This document shows, piece after piece, positions 29,917-38,279 of a DNA stretch of 64,000 nucleotides. The notes under the pieces were generated by a model, which saw nothing but the letters and a program-made list of their open reading frames with translations, was not told where the DNA came from and did not search any database. Numbering within the stretch: the stretch's first letter is position 1; each line of letters opens with the position of its first letter. The position numbers and the translations under genes were made by a program. The stretch comes from Acidobacteria bacterium Ga0077551 (GTDB lineage Bacteria > Pseudomonadota > Alphaproteobacteria > Caulobacterales > Hyphomonadaceae): the NCBI GenBank assembly GCA_001464545.1, contig LNFC01000006.1, forward strand, positions 53,632 through 117,631, read 5' to 3'.

Positions 29917-31733
29917 CAGAAAGCCTGGCCGATCGAGATGTATACCTGCACCGGCGAGTCGCCGTCCCGGCGGTCAAGCGGCGTCGCGATATCCAGGCGG
30001 ATCGGGCCGAAACCCGGATAGTAGCGCACGCCAAGTCCTACCGACGCGGCTGCATCCGAAAACACCGACCCCGGATCATCGCTCGCGGCGCCGAGATCGG
30101 TGAACAGCGCGTAACCGAAACGCTCAGTTGCCCGCCAGCGCAGTTCGGCAGAGGCCGAGAACAGGTTGCGGCCGCCTACCAGATCGCCAAATGCGTTTCT
30201 TGGAGAAAGGCTCTGGTAGTCGTATCCGCGGACCGTGCCGCCGCCGCCCGCAAAGAACAGCCTGTCAGGCGGCACGTCGTCCGAGCCGATGAAGGCGCCG
30301 TACTCGGCGCGGAAGGCCGCAACGAGATCGTCCGCAATCGCCCTGTAAGTCGCGCCGGAAAGCTGAAGGCGGGTATAGCCCGGCGTGTCATCGCCGATCG
30401 AGATTCCGGTGTCCGCGGCGGCGAAAAAGCGGAAGCCCGATTGTGGATCCAGTGGATCGCCGACATCAGTGTAGTTTGCGGACACGGGGAAGGAGAGAGT
30501 GAACTGGTCACGCTCGATGCCGCCAACGATGCGGGCGCGCTCGTCGACCGTGCGTGTCGCGTCGAGGGCGGTGCCGATTGATATGGTCAGCTCGCGGGAG
30601 AGGGGCTGGGCAAGCGCCGCGCCGACGCGCGCGCCCAGAAGGTCATAGGCATCTGTTTGCTCAGCGCGGACGCCGGCTTCGAGAGAAAGCGTGCGGCCAT
30701 ACTTGCCGATGTTGGGGCGCTCGTAGGTGGTTGTCAGATCCTGGCCGAGTGTCGCGACTTTTGTGCTTACGCGCAGCCGGTCGGCGCGGCCGGTCAGGTT
30801 GCGGCGCTCCCAATAGGCATCGACACCGACGCCTTCGGTGGTCGAGGCCGTGACACCGGCGCTGACCGTGCGCGGCTTTCCTTCCACCAGGGTCGTTGAA
30901 ACGGTATGCAACCCATCCGGGCCCGGCGTTTCGGAAATTGTCACGCCGATACCTTCATACAGGCCAGTGGCACGCAGGCGCGTGCGCAGCTGATCGATGA
31001 TGGCGGGCGTATAGAGGTCCCCGTTGGACCAGGTCTTCAGCGTACGCACGGTTTTCGAACTGCGCGCATCAGCGTCCGTGATTTCAAGCGCACCCAGAGA
31101 CACGCGGGGGCCGGGCACAAGGAGGAAGGTCAGCTCGACATTGGCCTCTTCGCGCGAGGCCAGCACGTCGATGCCTTCGCTGCGGGCAAACGCATAACCT
31201 TGCCGGCGGAGCAGCAGCACGAGCGCATCGTCGAGCCGCTCGATACTCTGTGTGCGGGCAACCGCGCCTACGGGCAGCTTGCCCAGTTCGGTCTCGAGGC
31301 TACGGGCCACCTCAGGCACCATCGCATCACGGCCGCTGAAGTCGCGTGACAGGATCGTGAACAGCGGGCCCGGATCGGCAACGAGCACGCTGGCGTCGCT
31401 TGTTGCATCGATCCGGGAAGGCGCAATGTCGGCGGCGAGATAGCCTTCGGATGACATCAGGTCGCGGAGGAGGGCGGCCGAACTGTTCATCCGGTTGCGC
31501 GCCTCCAGGACGCTGCGAGGGGCAGGTTCGGCAACACGCACGAGATCATTGGCACGGGCCGTCAGGGCGGGGGGCATGCCCTCGACTGTCGCGCGAGGCG
31601 TCGTTTCGGCTTCCTGGGAGACCACATCCCGAAGGCCTGGGATCAACGCACAAGCAGACGTCGCCGCCAGCAGACAGACCCCGGCCAAAGGCCGGGTTAT
31701 CGTCCAAGCGTTGGCCGGTTTCGCCACTTTCAT
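29916..31733 (-). CDS. tamA: Outer-membrane assembly factor TamA (Omp85 family)
   Basis: The 605-residue protein begins with a signal sequence (ITRPLAGVCLLAATSACA). It continues with POTRA-like domains (VELTFLLVPGPRVSLGALEITDADA and the segment with TLKTWSNGDLYTPAIIDQLRTRL) and ends in an Omp85 16-strand barrel containing VRGYDYQSL and a terminal F. It is the outer-membrane partner of TamB, encoded directly downstream. The ATG at 31733 starts the signal sequence; the open frame extends to 31781. A cysteine after the hydrophobic stretch is not in a good lipobox. Confidence 0.92.
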   Translation of the reverse strand: MKVAKPANAWTITRPLAGVCLLAATSACALIPGLRDVVSQEAETTPRATVEGMPPALTARANDLVRVAEPAPRSVLEARNRMNSSAALLRDLMSSEGYLAADIAPSRIDATSDASVLVADPGPLFTILSRDFSGRDAMVPEVARSLETELGKLPVGAVARTQSIERLDDALVLLLRRQGYAFARSEGIDVLASREEANVELTFLLVPGPRVSLGALEITDADARSSKTVRTLKTWSNGDLYTPAIIDQLRTRLRATGLYEGIGVTISETPGPDGLHTVSTTLVEGKPRTVSAGVTASTTEGVGVDAYWERRNLTGRADRLRVSTKVATLGQDLTTTYERPNIGKYGRTLSLEAGVRAEQTDAYDLLGARVGAALAQPLSRELTISIGTALDATRTVDERARIVGGIERDQFTLSFPVSANYTDVGDPLDPQSGFRFFAAADTGISIGDDTPGYTRLQLSGATYRAIADDLVAAFRAEYGAFIGSDDVPPDRLFFAGGGGTVRGYDYQSLSPRNAFGDLVGGRNLFSASAELRWRATERFGYALFTDLGAASDDPGSVFSDAAASVGLGVRYYPGFGPIRLDIATPLDRRDGDSPVQVYISIGQAF

Positions 31734-31908
31734 CGTTTGTCTCAGCTTTCTGCCGGGGCAGTATTGCAAGTATTGGCCCATTCATATTGGTGAAACCATA
31801 ACGTTCACTTGATAGGTGAAAGCTAAACATTGGCCTTCTCGGGCCTATTTGCCTCTCACGGTTTCGTGACCCTATATGGCCGGAAACACGGCGGGAGTCG
31901 GCGAGATG

Positions 31909-32925
31909 ATGTACCTATTGGTCCTGGGAGGCCTTGTTCTGCTGCTGATCGGCGGTGAAGCGCTGGTCCGCGGGTCGGTCAGCGTGGCCCGGAAACTCAA
32001 TATTTCCGAATTGGTAATCGGCCTGACGCTGGTCGGTTTCGGCACATCCTTCCCGGAACTCGTCACCAGCCTTCAGGCGGTCGACAAGGGCGCCGTCGGG
32101 ATCGCCATCGGCAACGTTGTCGGCTCGAACATTGCCAACATCTTCCTCGTGCTGGCGCTTGCCGCGATCATCTCGCCGGTCCTGGTGCATCCGAATGCGC
32201 TCGCGCGTGACGGAACTTTCATGATCGCCGTCACCGGCGTGCTTTGCGCCTTGCTCTGGTTCGACCAGTTCAACCGCCTTTCCGGGATCCTGCTACTCGC
32301 GCTGCTGATCGCTTACCTCGCCTATTCGCTGATTGCCGACCAGCGGCGCCAAAGCGCGGCCGCTGAACTGCATAAGGCCGAAGGCGAGTCCGTCGAGGCG
32401 CACTATGGTTTGGGCGCCGGCCTCGCGATCGCGGTCGCAGGATTGGCCGGCGTCGTAATCGGAGCCAACCTGCTCGTCACCGGCGCCACCTCGCTGGCCC
32501 GGTCCATCGGCATCAGTGAAACCGTCATTGGCCTGACGATCGTCGCGGTCGGCACAAGCCTGCCCGAACTCGCAACCTCGATCGTGGCGGCCTACCGCAA
32601 GCGCGGAGACGTGGCGCTGGGCAACATCATCGGCTCGAACATTTTCAACATTCTCGGCATTCTCGGCATCACCTCGCTGGTCAGCCCGTTCACGATCCGG
32701 GGTGATATCACGGCCGATGCCCTGGCAGGCGCCGAGCCGGTCAGCATCATTTCGTTCGTGGACGTCGGCGCGCTGGTGCTGTCAGCGGGCCTGCTGATGC
32801 TGTTCGCAATGACCGGCCGCAAGATTGCGCGCTGGGAAGGCGCGGTTCTCCTCCTCGGCTACATCCTCTACATGGGCCTGACTTTTGACCTCATTCCAAC
32901 AGTGAACCTGATCCCCAATGTCTGA
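31909..32925 (+). CDS. Calcium/sodium antiporter (CaCA family, YrbG-like)
   Basis: The roughly 338-residue inner-membrane protein has two inverted halves, each with an alpha-repeat: [15 protein letters not shown] with [14 protein letters not shown] in the first, and [15 protein letters not shown] with [14 protein letters not shown] in the second. About ten membrane segments are visible. These repeats form the ion-binding centre of K+-independent bacterial Na+/Ca2+ exchangers. The ATG at 31909 ([24 protein letters not shown]) places the first helix at the N-terminus; the frame is open from 31876. It overlaps queF by 8 bases. Confidence 0.92.
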   Translation: MYLLVLGGLVLLLIGGEALVRGSVSVARKLNISELVIGLTLVGFGTSFPELVTSLQAVDKGAVGIAIGNVVGSNIANIFLVLALAAIISPVLVHPNALARDGTFMIAVTGVLCALLWFDQFNRLSGILLLALLIAYLAYSLIADQRRQSAAAELHKAEGESVEAHYGLGAGLAIAVAGLAGVVIGANLLVTGATSLARSIGISETVIGLTIVAVGTSLPELATSIVAAYRKRGDVALGNIIGSNIFNILGILGITSLVSPFTIRGDITADALAGAEPVSIISFVDVGALVLSAGLLMLFAMTGRKIARWEGAVLLLGYILYMGLTFDLIPTVNLIPNV

Positions 32926-33385
32926 CGAAACGATCTACCAGGGCCTCGGCCAGCTTGGCCGGGAAAGCGCCATCCCGGCCAGCCCCGAAGCCGCGGTGCT
33001 GGAGCGTGTGGTGAACCCGCACGAGGACACGCTGTACCTCACGCGCTTTGTGGCGCCGGAGTTTACCTCGCTTTGCCCGGTGACCGGCCAGCCGGATTTC
33101 GCGCATCTCGTAATTGACTATGCGCCGGGTCACTGGCTGGTGGAGTCGAAAAGCCTGAAGCTCTACCTGACGAGTTTCCGCAACCACGGCGCCTTCCACG
33201 AGGACTGCACGGTATCGATCGGCAAACGGATCTTTGACTTCACCCAGGCGCGCTGGCTGCGCATCTCCGGCTACTGGTATCCGCGCGGCGGCATTCCGAT
33301 CGACGTCTTCTGGCAGTCCGGCGCGGTTCCAGACGGCCTGTATGTTCCCGACACCGGCGTCGCGCCATACCGCGGGCGGGGCTGA
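32918..33385 (+). CDS. queF: NADPH-dependent preQ0 reductase QueF
   Basis: The 155-residue enzyme is of the short, unimodular QueF type. It has the catalytic Cys53 in [12 protein letters not shown] with Asp60, the conserved [15 protein letters not shown] segment and the FHEDC motif. It reduces 7-cyano-7-deazaguanine to 7-aminomethyl-7-deazaguanine in queuosine tRNA synthesis. It starts inside the antiporter gene, a positional link only. The convergent nitroreductase gene ends at the very next base. Confidence 0.96.
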   Translation: MSDETIYQGLGQLGRESAIPASPEAAVLERVVNPHEDTLYLTRFVAPEFTSLCPVTGQPDFAHLVIDYAPGHWLVESKSLKLYLTSFRNHGAFHEDCTVSIGKRIFDFTQARWLRISGYWYPRGGIPIDVFWQSGAVPDGLYVPDTGVAPYRGRG

Positions 33386-34012
33386 TCAGGGGCTCGTCCA
33401 GCGCTTGATGCGGGGGCCGATTTCGGCGCGCACGCGCTCTGGCGTCGCTGCCTTGGCCGTTCCAAGGTGGACGAAACCCGCAATTCGCTCGCGCGCTTCA
33501 AGTCCGAGCAAAGCGCCGGCCTCGGCGTCGTAAGCGGCCCACTCCGTCAGCCACACACCCGCCCAACCGCTGGCATTGGCGGCCACCAGCAGATTGTAGC
33601 AGAGTGCTCCCGCTGACAACTCCTGTTCCCAGACCGGAGTGCGGCCATCTTCAACCGGGCTTGAGATAACGGCGACCACCACGGGTGCCCGCAGCATCGA
33701 TTTTTCGGCGTCCTCGATCTGCGCTTCAGGTGCCGCACGACCCTTCAGGATCGCGGCAAGAGCAGCGCCGAACTTGCCGCGGGCATCACCCTCAAGCACC
33801 ACGAACCGCCAAGGCCCGAGCTTGCGGTGATCCGGGACCCTCGCAGCGACCAGCAGCAGCTCGTCGAGTTCGGCCGGATCGGGCCCGGGCGCCCCTAGGA
33901 CCAGCTTGTTGGCGGATTTGCGCAGCGCGAGCAACGCGCGGGCGTCGGCGCTGGGGCGGGCGCCGGCGAGGGGGGCGTCACGGAGGGGCGGCGGCGGAAA
34001 GCGTTTGGTCAT
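33386..34012 (-). CDS. Nitroreductase family protein (YdjA-like)
   Basis: The 208-residue product has the nitroreductase FMN fold: DARALLALRKSANK near the N-terminus, LLLVAARVPDHRKLGPWRFVVLEG, and GALCYNLLVAANASGWAGVWLTEWAAYD. It resembles the small single-domain YdjA-type NAD(P)H-dependent flavin oxidoreductases. The physiological substrate is unknown. The ATG at 34012 (MTKRFPPPPLRD) is preferred; the open frame continues far upstream through the divergent cysE region but that part is a shadow of cysE. Confidence 0.88.
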   Translation of the reverse strand: MTKRFPPPPLRDAPLAGARPSADARALLALRKSANKLVLGAPGPDPAELDELLLVAARVPDHRKLGPWRFVVLEGDARGKFGAALAAILKGRAAPEAQIEDAEKSMLRAPVVVAVISSPVEDGRTPVWEQELSAGALCYNLLVAANASGWAGVWLTEWAAYDAEAGALLGLEARERIAGFVHLGTAKAATPERVRAEIGPRIKRWTSP

Positions 34013-34138
34013 GGCTGTCTGGCTTAATGCGGGCAGGGCCGGAGGAGAAGCGTCCAAAATGGCGCGTCCGGGCCAGACCAATTGAATTCCGCGCCAATTG
34101 ACGCCATTTACGCGCCAGATGCCTTTCAGGAGCCCGGC

Positions 34139-34951
34139 ATGATCGACAATCCAGACATCGGCGCTCCGGCTCCCGCATGGAAACGGCTCCGCTTTGAAGC
34201 GACCGCCGCCGCTGCGGAAGAGCCGTCGCTGTCGAGCTATCTCAACGCCGCGATCCTCAACCACGCGACCCTCGGCCACGCCCTGTCGTATCATCTCGCC
34301 GAAAAACTTGCGAGCCCGGCGATGGCGACGCAGCAGGTTCGCCACGTCATTTCGGGCATCTACGAAGGCGCGCCGGAACTGGTCGGATTGGCCGAAACCG
34401 ACATGCAGGCCGTGCTGGAGCGCGATCCCGCCGCACGGGGCATGTTGCAGCCTTTCCTGTTCTTCAAGGGTTACCTCGCGCTCCAGACCCACCGCATCGC
34501 ACATCAGCTATGGCGCCTCGGCCGCGAGACGCTGGCCTTCCATTTCCAGAGCCGCGCGTCGGAACTGTTTGACGTAGATATTCACCCCGCGGCTCGCATC
34601 GGGCGGGGCGTTATGCTCGACCATGCCTCCGGGATAACCATTGGCGAGACGGCAGTCGTCGGGGATGGCTGTTCGCTGCTTCACGGCGTGACGCTCGGCG
34701 GGACCGGCAAGGAAGTCGGCGACCGGCACCCGAAGATCGGCCGCGGCGTGCTGCTGTCCGTGGGCGCCAAGATCCTTGGCAACATCACCGTCGGCGACGA
34801 AGCCAAGGTGGCGGCCGGCAGTGTGGTTCTCAAGGACGTGCCGGGTTATTGCACGGTCGCCGGAGTGCCCGCGAAGGTCGTTGCGGGCCCGACGTGCTGC
34901 CAGCCGGCGCAGACCATGGACCAGGGCCTTCCGGACACCGCTGAAACTTAG
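34139..34951 (+). CDS. cysE: Serine O-acetyltransferase
   Basis: The 270-residue protein has the N-terminal helical domain (SSYLNAAILNHATLGHALSYHLAEKL) and a left-handed beta-helix of hexapeptide repeats (DIHPAARIGRGVMLDHASGITIGETAVVGDGCSLLHGVTLGGTGK). The catalytic His-Asp pair of CysE enzymes lies in this region. It acetylates serine with acetyl-CoA to make the cysteine precursor. CAGGAG ends 8 bases before the ATG at 34139, which decides this start over the TTG at 34082. The C-terminal tail normally inhibited by cysteine is present. Confidence 0.95.
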   Translation: MIDNPDIGAPAPAWKRLRFEATAAAAEEPSLSSYLNAAILNHATLGHALSYHLAEKLASPAMATQQVRHVISGIYEGAPELVGLAETDMQAVLERDPAARGMLQPFLFFKGYLALQTHRIAHQLWRLGRETLAFHFQSRASELFDVDIHPAARIGRGVMLDHASGITIGETAVVGDGCSLLHGVTLGGTGKEVGDRHPKIGRGVLLSVGAKILGNITVGDEAKVAAGSVVLKDVPGYCTVAGVPAKVVAGPTCCQPAQTMDQGLPDTAET

Positions 34952-35035
34952 GACGGCTACCTTGCAGCGCAGCACTTTGCTCAGGCGCGCAAAGCGTCTA
35001 GTCTTGCCGCGTATTGATTTGGTTCAGGAAATCCC

Positions 35036-35251
35036 ATGATAAACAAAGAAGAAACCCTGCGCCTTGAGGCTTATCTCAAGGAGAAGCTGAATCCCGGCCT
35101 GCGCCTTCTTTCGCGCGACAAGCTGAACGATTCCCTGGAAGTCTACCTCGGCGCCGAGTTCCTGGCCGTCGTCTACAAGGACGAGGAAGAGGGCGAGACC
35201 TCGTACCAGTTCATGATGACGGTCCTTAAGGAAGACATCATGGGCGGCTGA
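35036..35251 (+). CDS. DUF3126 family small protein
   Basis: The 71-residue protein (MINKEETLRLEAYLKEKLNP ... QFMMTVLKEDIMGG) matches DUF3126, a short conserved family of alphaproteobacteria with no known function. It is acidic, has no membrane segment and no cysteine. CAGGAAA precedes the ATG. It ends 4 bases before the convergent tsaC gene. Confidence 0.88.
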   Translation: MINKEETLRLEAYLKEKLNPGLRLLSRDKLNDSLEVYLGAEFLAVVYKDEEEGETSYQFMMTVLKEDIMGG

Positions 35252-35255
35252 GCCA

Positions 35256-36203
35256 TCAGCCTGCCTCGCGGTACGCCGCGCGCTCCAACCGGTCATTGAT
35301 GGCTTCGCCGAGCCCCGTTGCAGGGACCGGCGAAACCGCAATCCGTTCGAACTGCGTGTCGAGGCTGCGCAACATCTCGAACAGGTTGGCAGCGGCTTCG
35401 ACGAGGTCGCCGGAGGTCGACAGGCTGAGGTCTCCGGGCACGAAAGGTCCGAAGGCGAGGAAGCCTTCGCCGTCTTCACGCGCCATCGCATTCAAGCGAA
35501 GACGCGCTCTGGGGGAATAATGGGATTTCATCTGGCCGGGCGCATTGATGCCGGCATGGCCGCTATAGGGCCGCACGCTGCGGCCAAGCTTTGCAGAGAT
35601 GGTTTCCGTCGCAACACCGCCCGGCCGAAGCAGGACCGGTTCGCCGTCCTGAAAGCCGAGGATCGTGGATTCCATCCCGACATCGCAGGGGCCGCCGTCG
35701 AGGATCAGGCTGATGCGCTCGCCCAGATCTTCTGCGACATGCTCGGCGCGAGTGGGGCTGACATGGCCGGAACGGTTGGCTGAAGGCGCCACAAGCGGGC
35801 GCCCGAACACTTCGATCAGGGCCGCCGCCGCACGGTGTTTGGGCCAGCGCACAGCTAGGGTTTCCAGCCCGGCGCGGGCAAGTTCGGACACGCGGCCACT
35901 GGACTTGGCTGGAAGGACGAGGGTCAGCGGGCCCGGCCAGAATGCTTCGGCGCAGGTGCGCGCCAGCGGCGAGAACTCGGCTTCGCGTTCCGCCATTTCC
36001 CAGGACGAGATATGCGCGATCAGCGGGTTGAACCGGGGCCGCCCCTTGGCCTCGTAAAGCCGGGCGACCGCCTCAGGGTTGGCGGCATCAGCGGCGAGGC
36101 CGTAGACCGTCTCGGTCGGGATCGCGACGAGGCCGCCTTCGCTGAGGATCTCGGCGGCAAGGGCAATCGTTTCCGGAAGGATAGGGACAATCGGCGCGGT
36201 CAT
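35256..36203 (-). CDS. tsaC: L-threonylcarbamoyladenylate synthase (Sua5 type)
   Basis: The 315-residue protein has the YrdC/Sua5 core (GGLVAIPTETVYGLAADAANPEAVARLYEAKGRPRFNPL) with its KGRP and PSAN (PSANRSGHVSPTRAEHV) motifs. A C-terminal Sua5 domain follows after the linker (GMKSHYSPRARLRLNAM-like segment), so it is the long Sua5 form rather than short TsaC. It makes threonylcarbamoyl-AMP from threonine, bicarbonate and ATP, the substrate used by TsaB/D/E for t6A; TsaE is encoded at 12184-12636. Confidence 0.93.
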   Translation of the reverse strand: MTAPIVPILPETIALAAEILSEGGLVAIPTETVYGLAADAANPEAVARLYEAKGRPRFNPLIAHISSWEMAEREAEFSPLARTCAEAFWPGPLTLVLPAKSSGRVSELARAGLETLAVRWPKHRAAAALIEVFGRPLVAPSANRSGHVSPTRAEHVAEDLGERISLILDGGPCDVGMESTILGFQDGEPVLLRPGGVATETISAKLGRSVRPYSGHAGINAPGQMKSHYSPRARLRLNAMAREDGEGFLAFGPFVPGDLSLSTSGDLVEAAANLFEMLRSLDTQFERIAVSPVPATGLGEAINDRLERAAYREAG

Positions 36204-36246
36204 GGCGCGGCCATACCACCCCTGAGCGGCGATACAAACGTTGCCT

Positions 36247-37443
36247 TTACGGTGTTCGTGTTGCGCGGCCCGAGATCGATACAGTCACCTCATCCGCCAC
36301 ATACTGGGCGCCAGCATCCGATGCCTGGCCCATATCCAGCGCTTTGCGGGAGAAGGTCGCGGAGCCTTCAAGGCGGGCTTCGTCCCCATCGATATCGAGG
36401 GAGAAGGTCAGTGGCACGCTCACGGGCTCGCCTTTCAAGGTCAGGGTCGCGGTGGCTTGATAGCCACCGGGAGCTTGCTTGAAGTCATCAAGCTCAACGG
36501 TCGCCTGCGGAAACTGGGATGCGTTGAACCATTCGCGGGCCTTCAGGCTGTCATCGTAAAGCTTCTTGCCCGTCTTGGCCGTGCGGGTATCGACGGAAAC
36601 CTGCACCTGCGAGGTTTCAAGCGCTTCGGGATAGAACGCCACATCTGCGGTCCAGGCCTCGAACACGCCTTCGAATTCCTTGCCCTCGTGCAGGCCCGAG
36701 AAAGCGATCTCTGACTTTTCGTAGTCGACAATCCAGTTCGCCTGGACGCCGGCCCCTGACGAGCCCGAAGGCGGAGGACTGGGGTTTGCAGGTCCAGAGC
36801 CAAGCAATGCGAAAGCCGCTATGGCCGCAAACAGCGCCGCGCTGCCACCGAAGGCGAACAGGAAGCCTTTAGGCGGCAGGGCCGGCGGGTTCGACTTGCC
36901 AAACAGGCCGGGGATCATTTTCTTGAGCACCCCATCTTCGGCACCGATCTCGTGCTTCACCGCGCCGGCGACATGCAGCACCAGAAGCGCGATGATCACC
37001 CAGGCGCCCTTGCTGTGAAAGAACTCGACGAATTCGTAGAGGTCCTTGCTGATCAGCCCTTCGGTGAAGGGCAGGTGGGGCCAGCTGACCACGCCATAAA
37101 GCACCGTCGCGACCTGGAAGGGCGACACAGACACCATGAGCCAGCCGCCGAGCGGGATGGCGATCATCAAGACATAAAAGGCAATGTGGACGGCATGCGA
37201 GGCCGTCTTTTCAATCTTGGGCATGCCCTCAGGCAAGAGCGGTGGCGGGTTGGCAAATCGCCAGGCGAGCCGGGCGAGTGCCAGGAACAGGATCGTGATG
37301 CCGATCGACTTGTGAAGTTGGAAGCGCGCCTCATTGTCTTCCATGTTCCAGCCCAGCCAGATCATGAACAACAGCAGCGCCGCCATTGCCCAATGAAGGG
37401 CAATGGCGACGCCAGTGTATCGTGAGGACGTTTCAGTATTCAT
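36247..37443 (-). CDS. Cytochrome b561-YceI domain fusion protein
   Basis: The 398-residue protein joins two domains. Residues 1-175 are a cytochrome b561-type membrane domain of about four helices with candidate haem histidines (ALHWAMAALLL, LHKSIGITILF, HAVHIAFYVLM, VLHVAGAVKHE). A further hydrophobic segment (GSAALFAAIAAFALLG) and a P/S-rich linker lead to a YceI-like lipocalin-type domain (about 235-398; NWIVDYEKSEIAFSGLH) that should lie in the periplasm. b561 domains pass electrons across the membrane; YceI domains bind isoprenoid-type lipids, so a quinone-linked role is plausible but inferred. The start is 3 bases after the upstream yceI stop, indicating an operon. Confidence 0.88.
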   Translation of the reverse strand: MNTETSSRYTGVAIALHWAMAALLLFMIWLGWNMEDNEARFQLHKSIGITILFLALARLAWRFANPPPLLPEGMPKIEKTASHAVHIAFYVLMIAIPLGGWLMVSVSPFQVATVLYGVVSWPHLPFTEGLISKDLYEFVEFFHSKGAWVIIALLVLHVAGAVKHEIGAEDGVLKKMIPGLFGKSNPPALPPKGFLFAFGGSAALFAAIAAFALLGSGPANPSPPPSGSSGAGVQANWIVDYEKSEIAFSGLHEGKEFEGVFEAWTADVAFYPEALETSQVQVSVDTRTAKTGKKLYDDSLKAREWFNASQFPQATVELDDFKQAPGGYQATATLTLKGEPVSVPLTFSLDIDGDEARLEGSATFSRKALDMGQASDAGAQYVADEVTVSISGRATRTP

Positions 37444-37446
37444 TGG

Positions 37447-38160
37447 TTACGGGGCAACCACTTCACCAAACTCGGCTTCAATGATCACTTCGACTTCATC
37501 TCCGATGTTGGGAATGTAGGCGCCCATGCCAAAGTCTGACCGCTTGAGCGTTGTCTTCGCGGAGAAGCCAATCTTATCCTGATCCGGCGCCCAGGGCATT
37601 TGGGCGACGCCGTTATAGGTCACGTCCAGCGTCACGGGTTTGGTGACGCTCAGAAAGGTCAGGTCGCCGGTCACGGTGCCGGTCGTCGGGCTGGCCTGGG
37701 TCGCGCTCGTGGACTTGAAGCTGATCTGCGGATGAGCGTCGGCGTTGAACCATTGGGCGTTCTTCGCAAGGTCCTCGTTCCAGCTCGCGAACGGGCTGTC
37801 GGCATGGCCGGCCTTGTAGTCACCCGGATAATCCGTCTCGACCGAAAGCGGATCGATCGTTACTTCGACAGAGTTTGCGGCAATGTCGGCCGGATTGAAG
37901 TTGAGGGTTGCGTCGAACGACGTGAAGCGCGCGGTGTACTTCGACAGTCCGAAATGGTTCACGCGCCAGGTGATCGAGGCATGCGTGGGATCGATCTTGT
38001 AGGTGGCAGCCTTGCCATACGCGACTTCAGCGGCAGGAGCGGCTTCGGTCGTTGCGGTTTCTGCAGCGGGAGCGGCAGTTTCTGGCGATGCTGCCGGCTC
38101 GGATGCCGGGGTGCAAGCGGCGAGAACGAGTGCGCTCGCGGAAATCAGGAAAAGTCTCAT
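37447..38160 (-). CDS. YceI family lipoprotein
   Basis: The 237-residue protein has a signal peptide with lipobox LVLAAC (cleavage before C16), then an A/E/T-rich linker and a YceI domain (YKIDPTHASITWRVNHFGLSKYTARFTSFDATLNF). This domain forms a beta-barrel that binds polyisoprenoid lipids. It is probably anchored on the periplasmic side of a membrane. The ATG at 38160 starts the signal peptide. The next gene encodes a b561-YceI fusion, so two YceI domains are made from one transcript. The divergent acyl-CoA dehydrogenase gene begins 119 bases away. Confidence 0.9.
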   Translation of the reverse strand: MRLFLISASALVLAACTPASEPAASPETAAPAAETATTEAAPAAEVAYGKAATYKIDPTHASITWRVNHFGLSKYTARFTSFDATLNFNPADIAANSVEVTIDPLSVETDYPGDYKAGHADSPFASWNEDLAKNAQWFNADAHPQISFKSTSATQASPTTGTVTGDLTFLSVTKPVTLDVTYNGVAQMPWAPDQDKIGFSAKTTLKRSDFGMGAYIPNIGDEVEVIIEAEFGEVVAP

Positions 38161-38279
38161 TGTCTTCGTCTCCAAAATGCCCAACGGGTCGCCCAATCAA
38201 CTAGCGCAGACTTTTCGCTCCTGCATCCATTAAGCTATCACCTGCACAGCATAACTCCTATCCGAGACACGAAATTCCG

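Noticed and set aside
28126..30103. Long plus-strand frames antisense to tamB/tamA
   Set aside because: Shadow frames; the minus strand shows the TamB C-terminal domain and TamA barrel.
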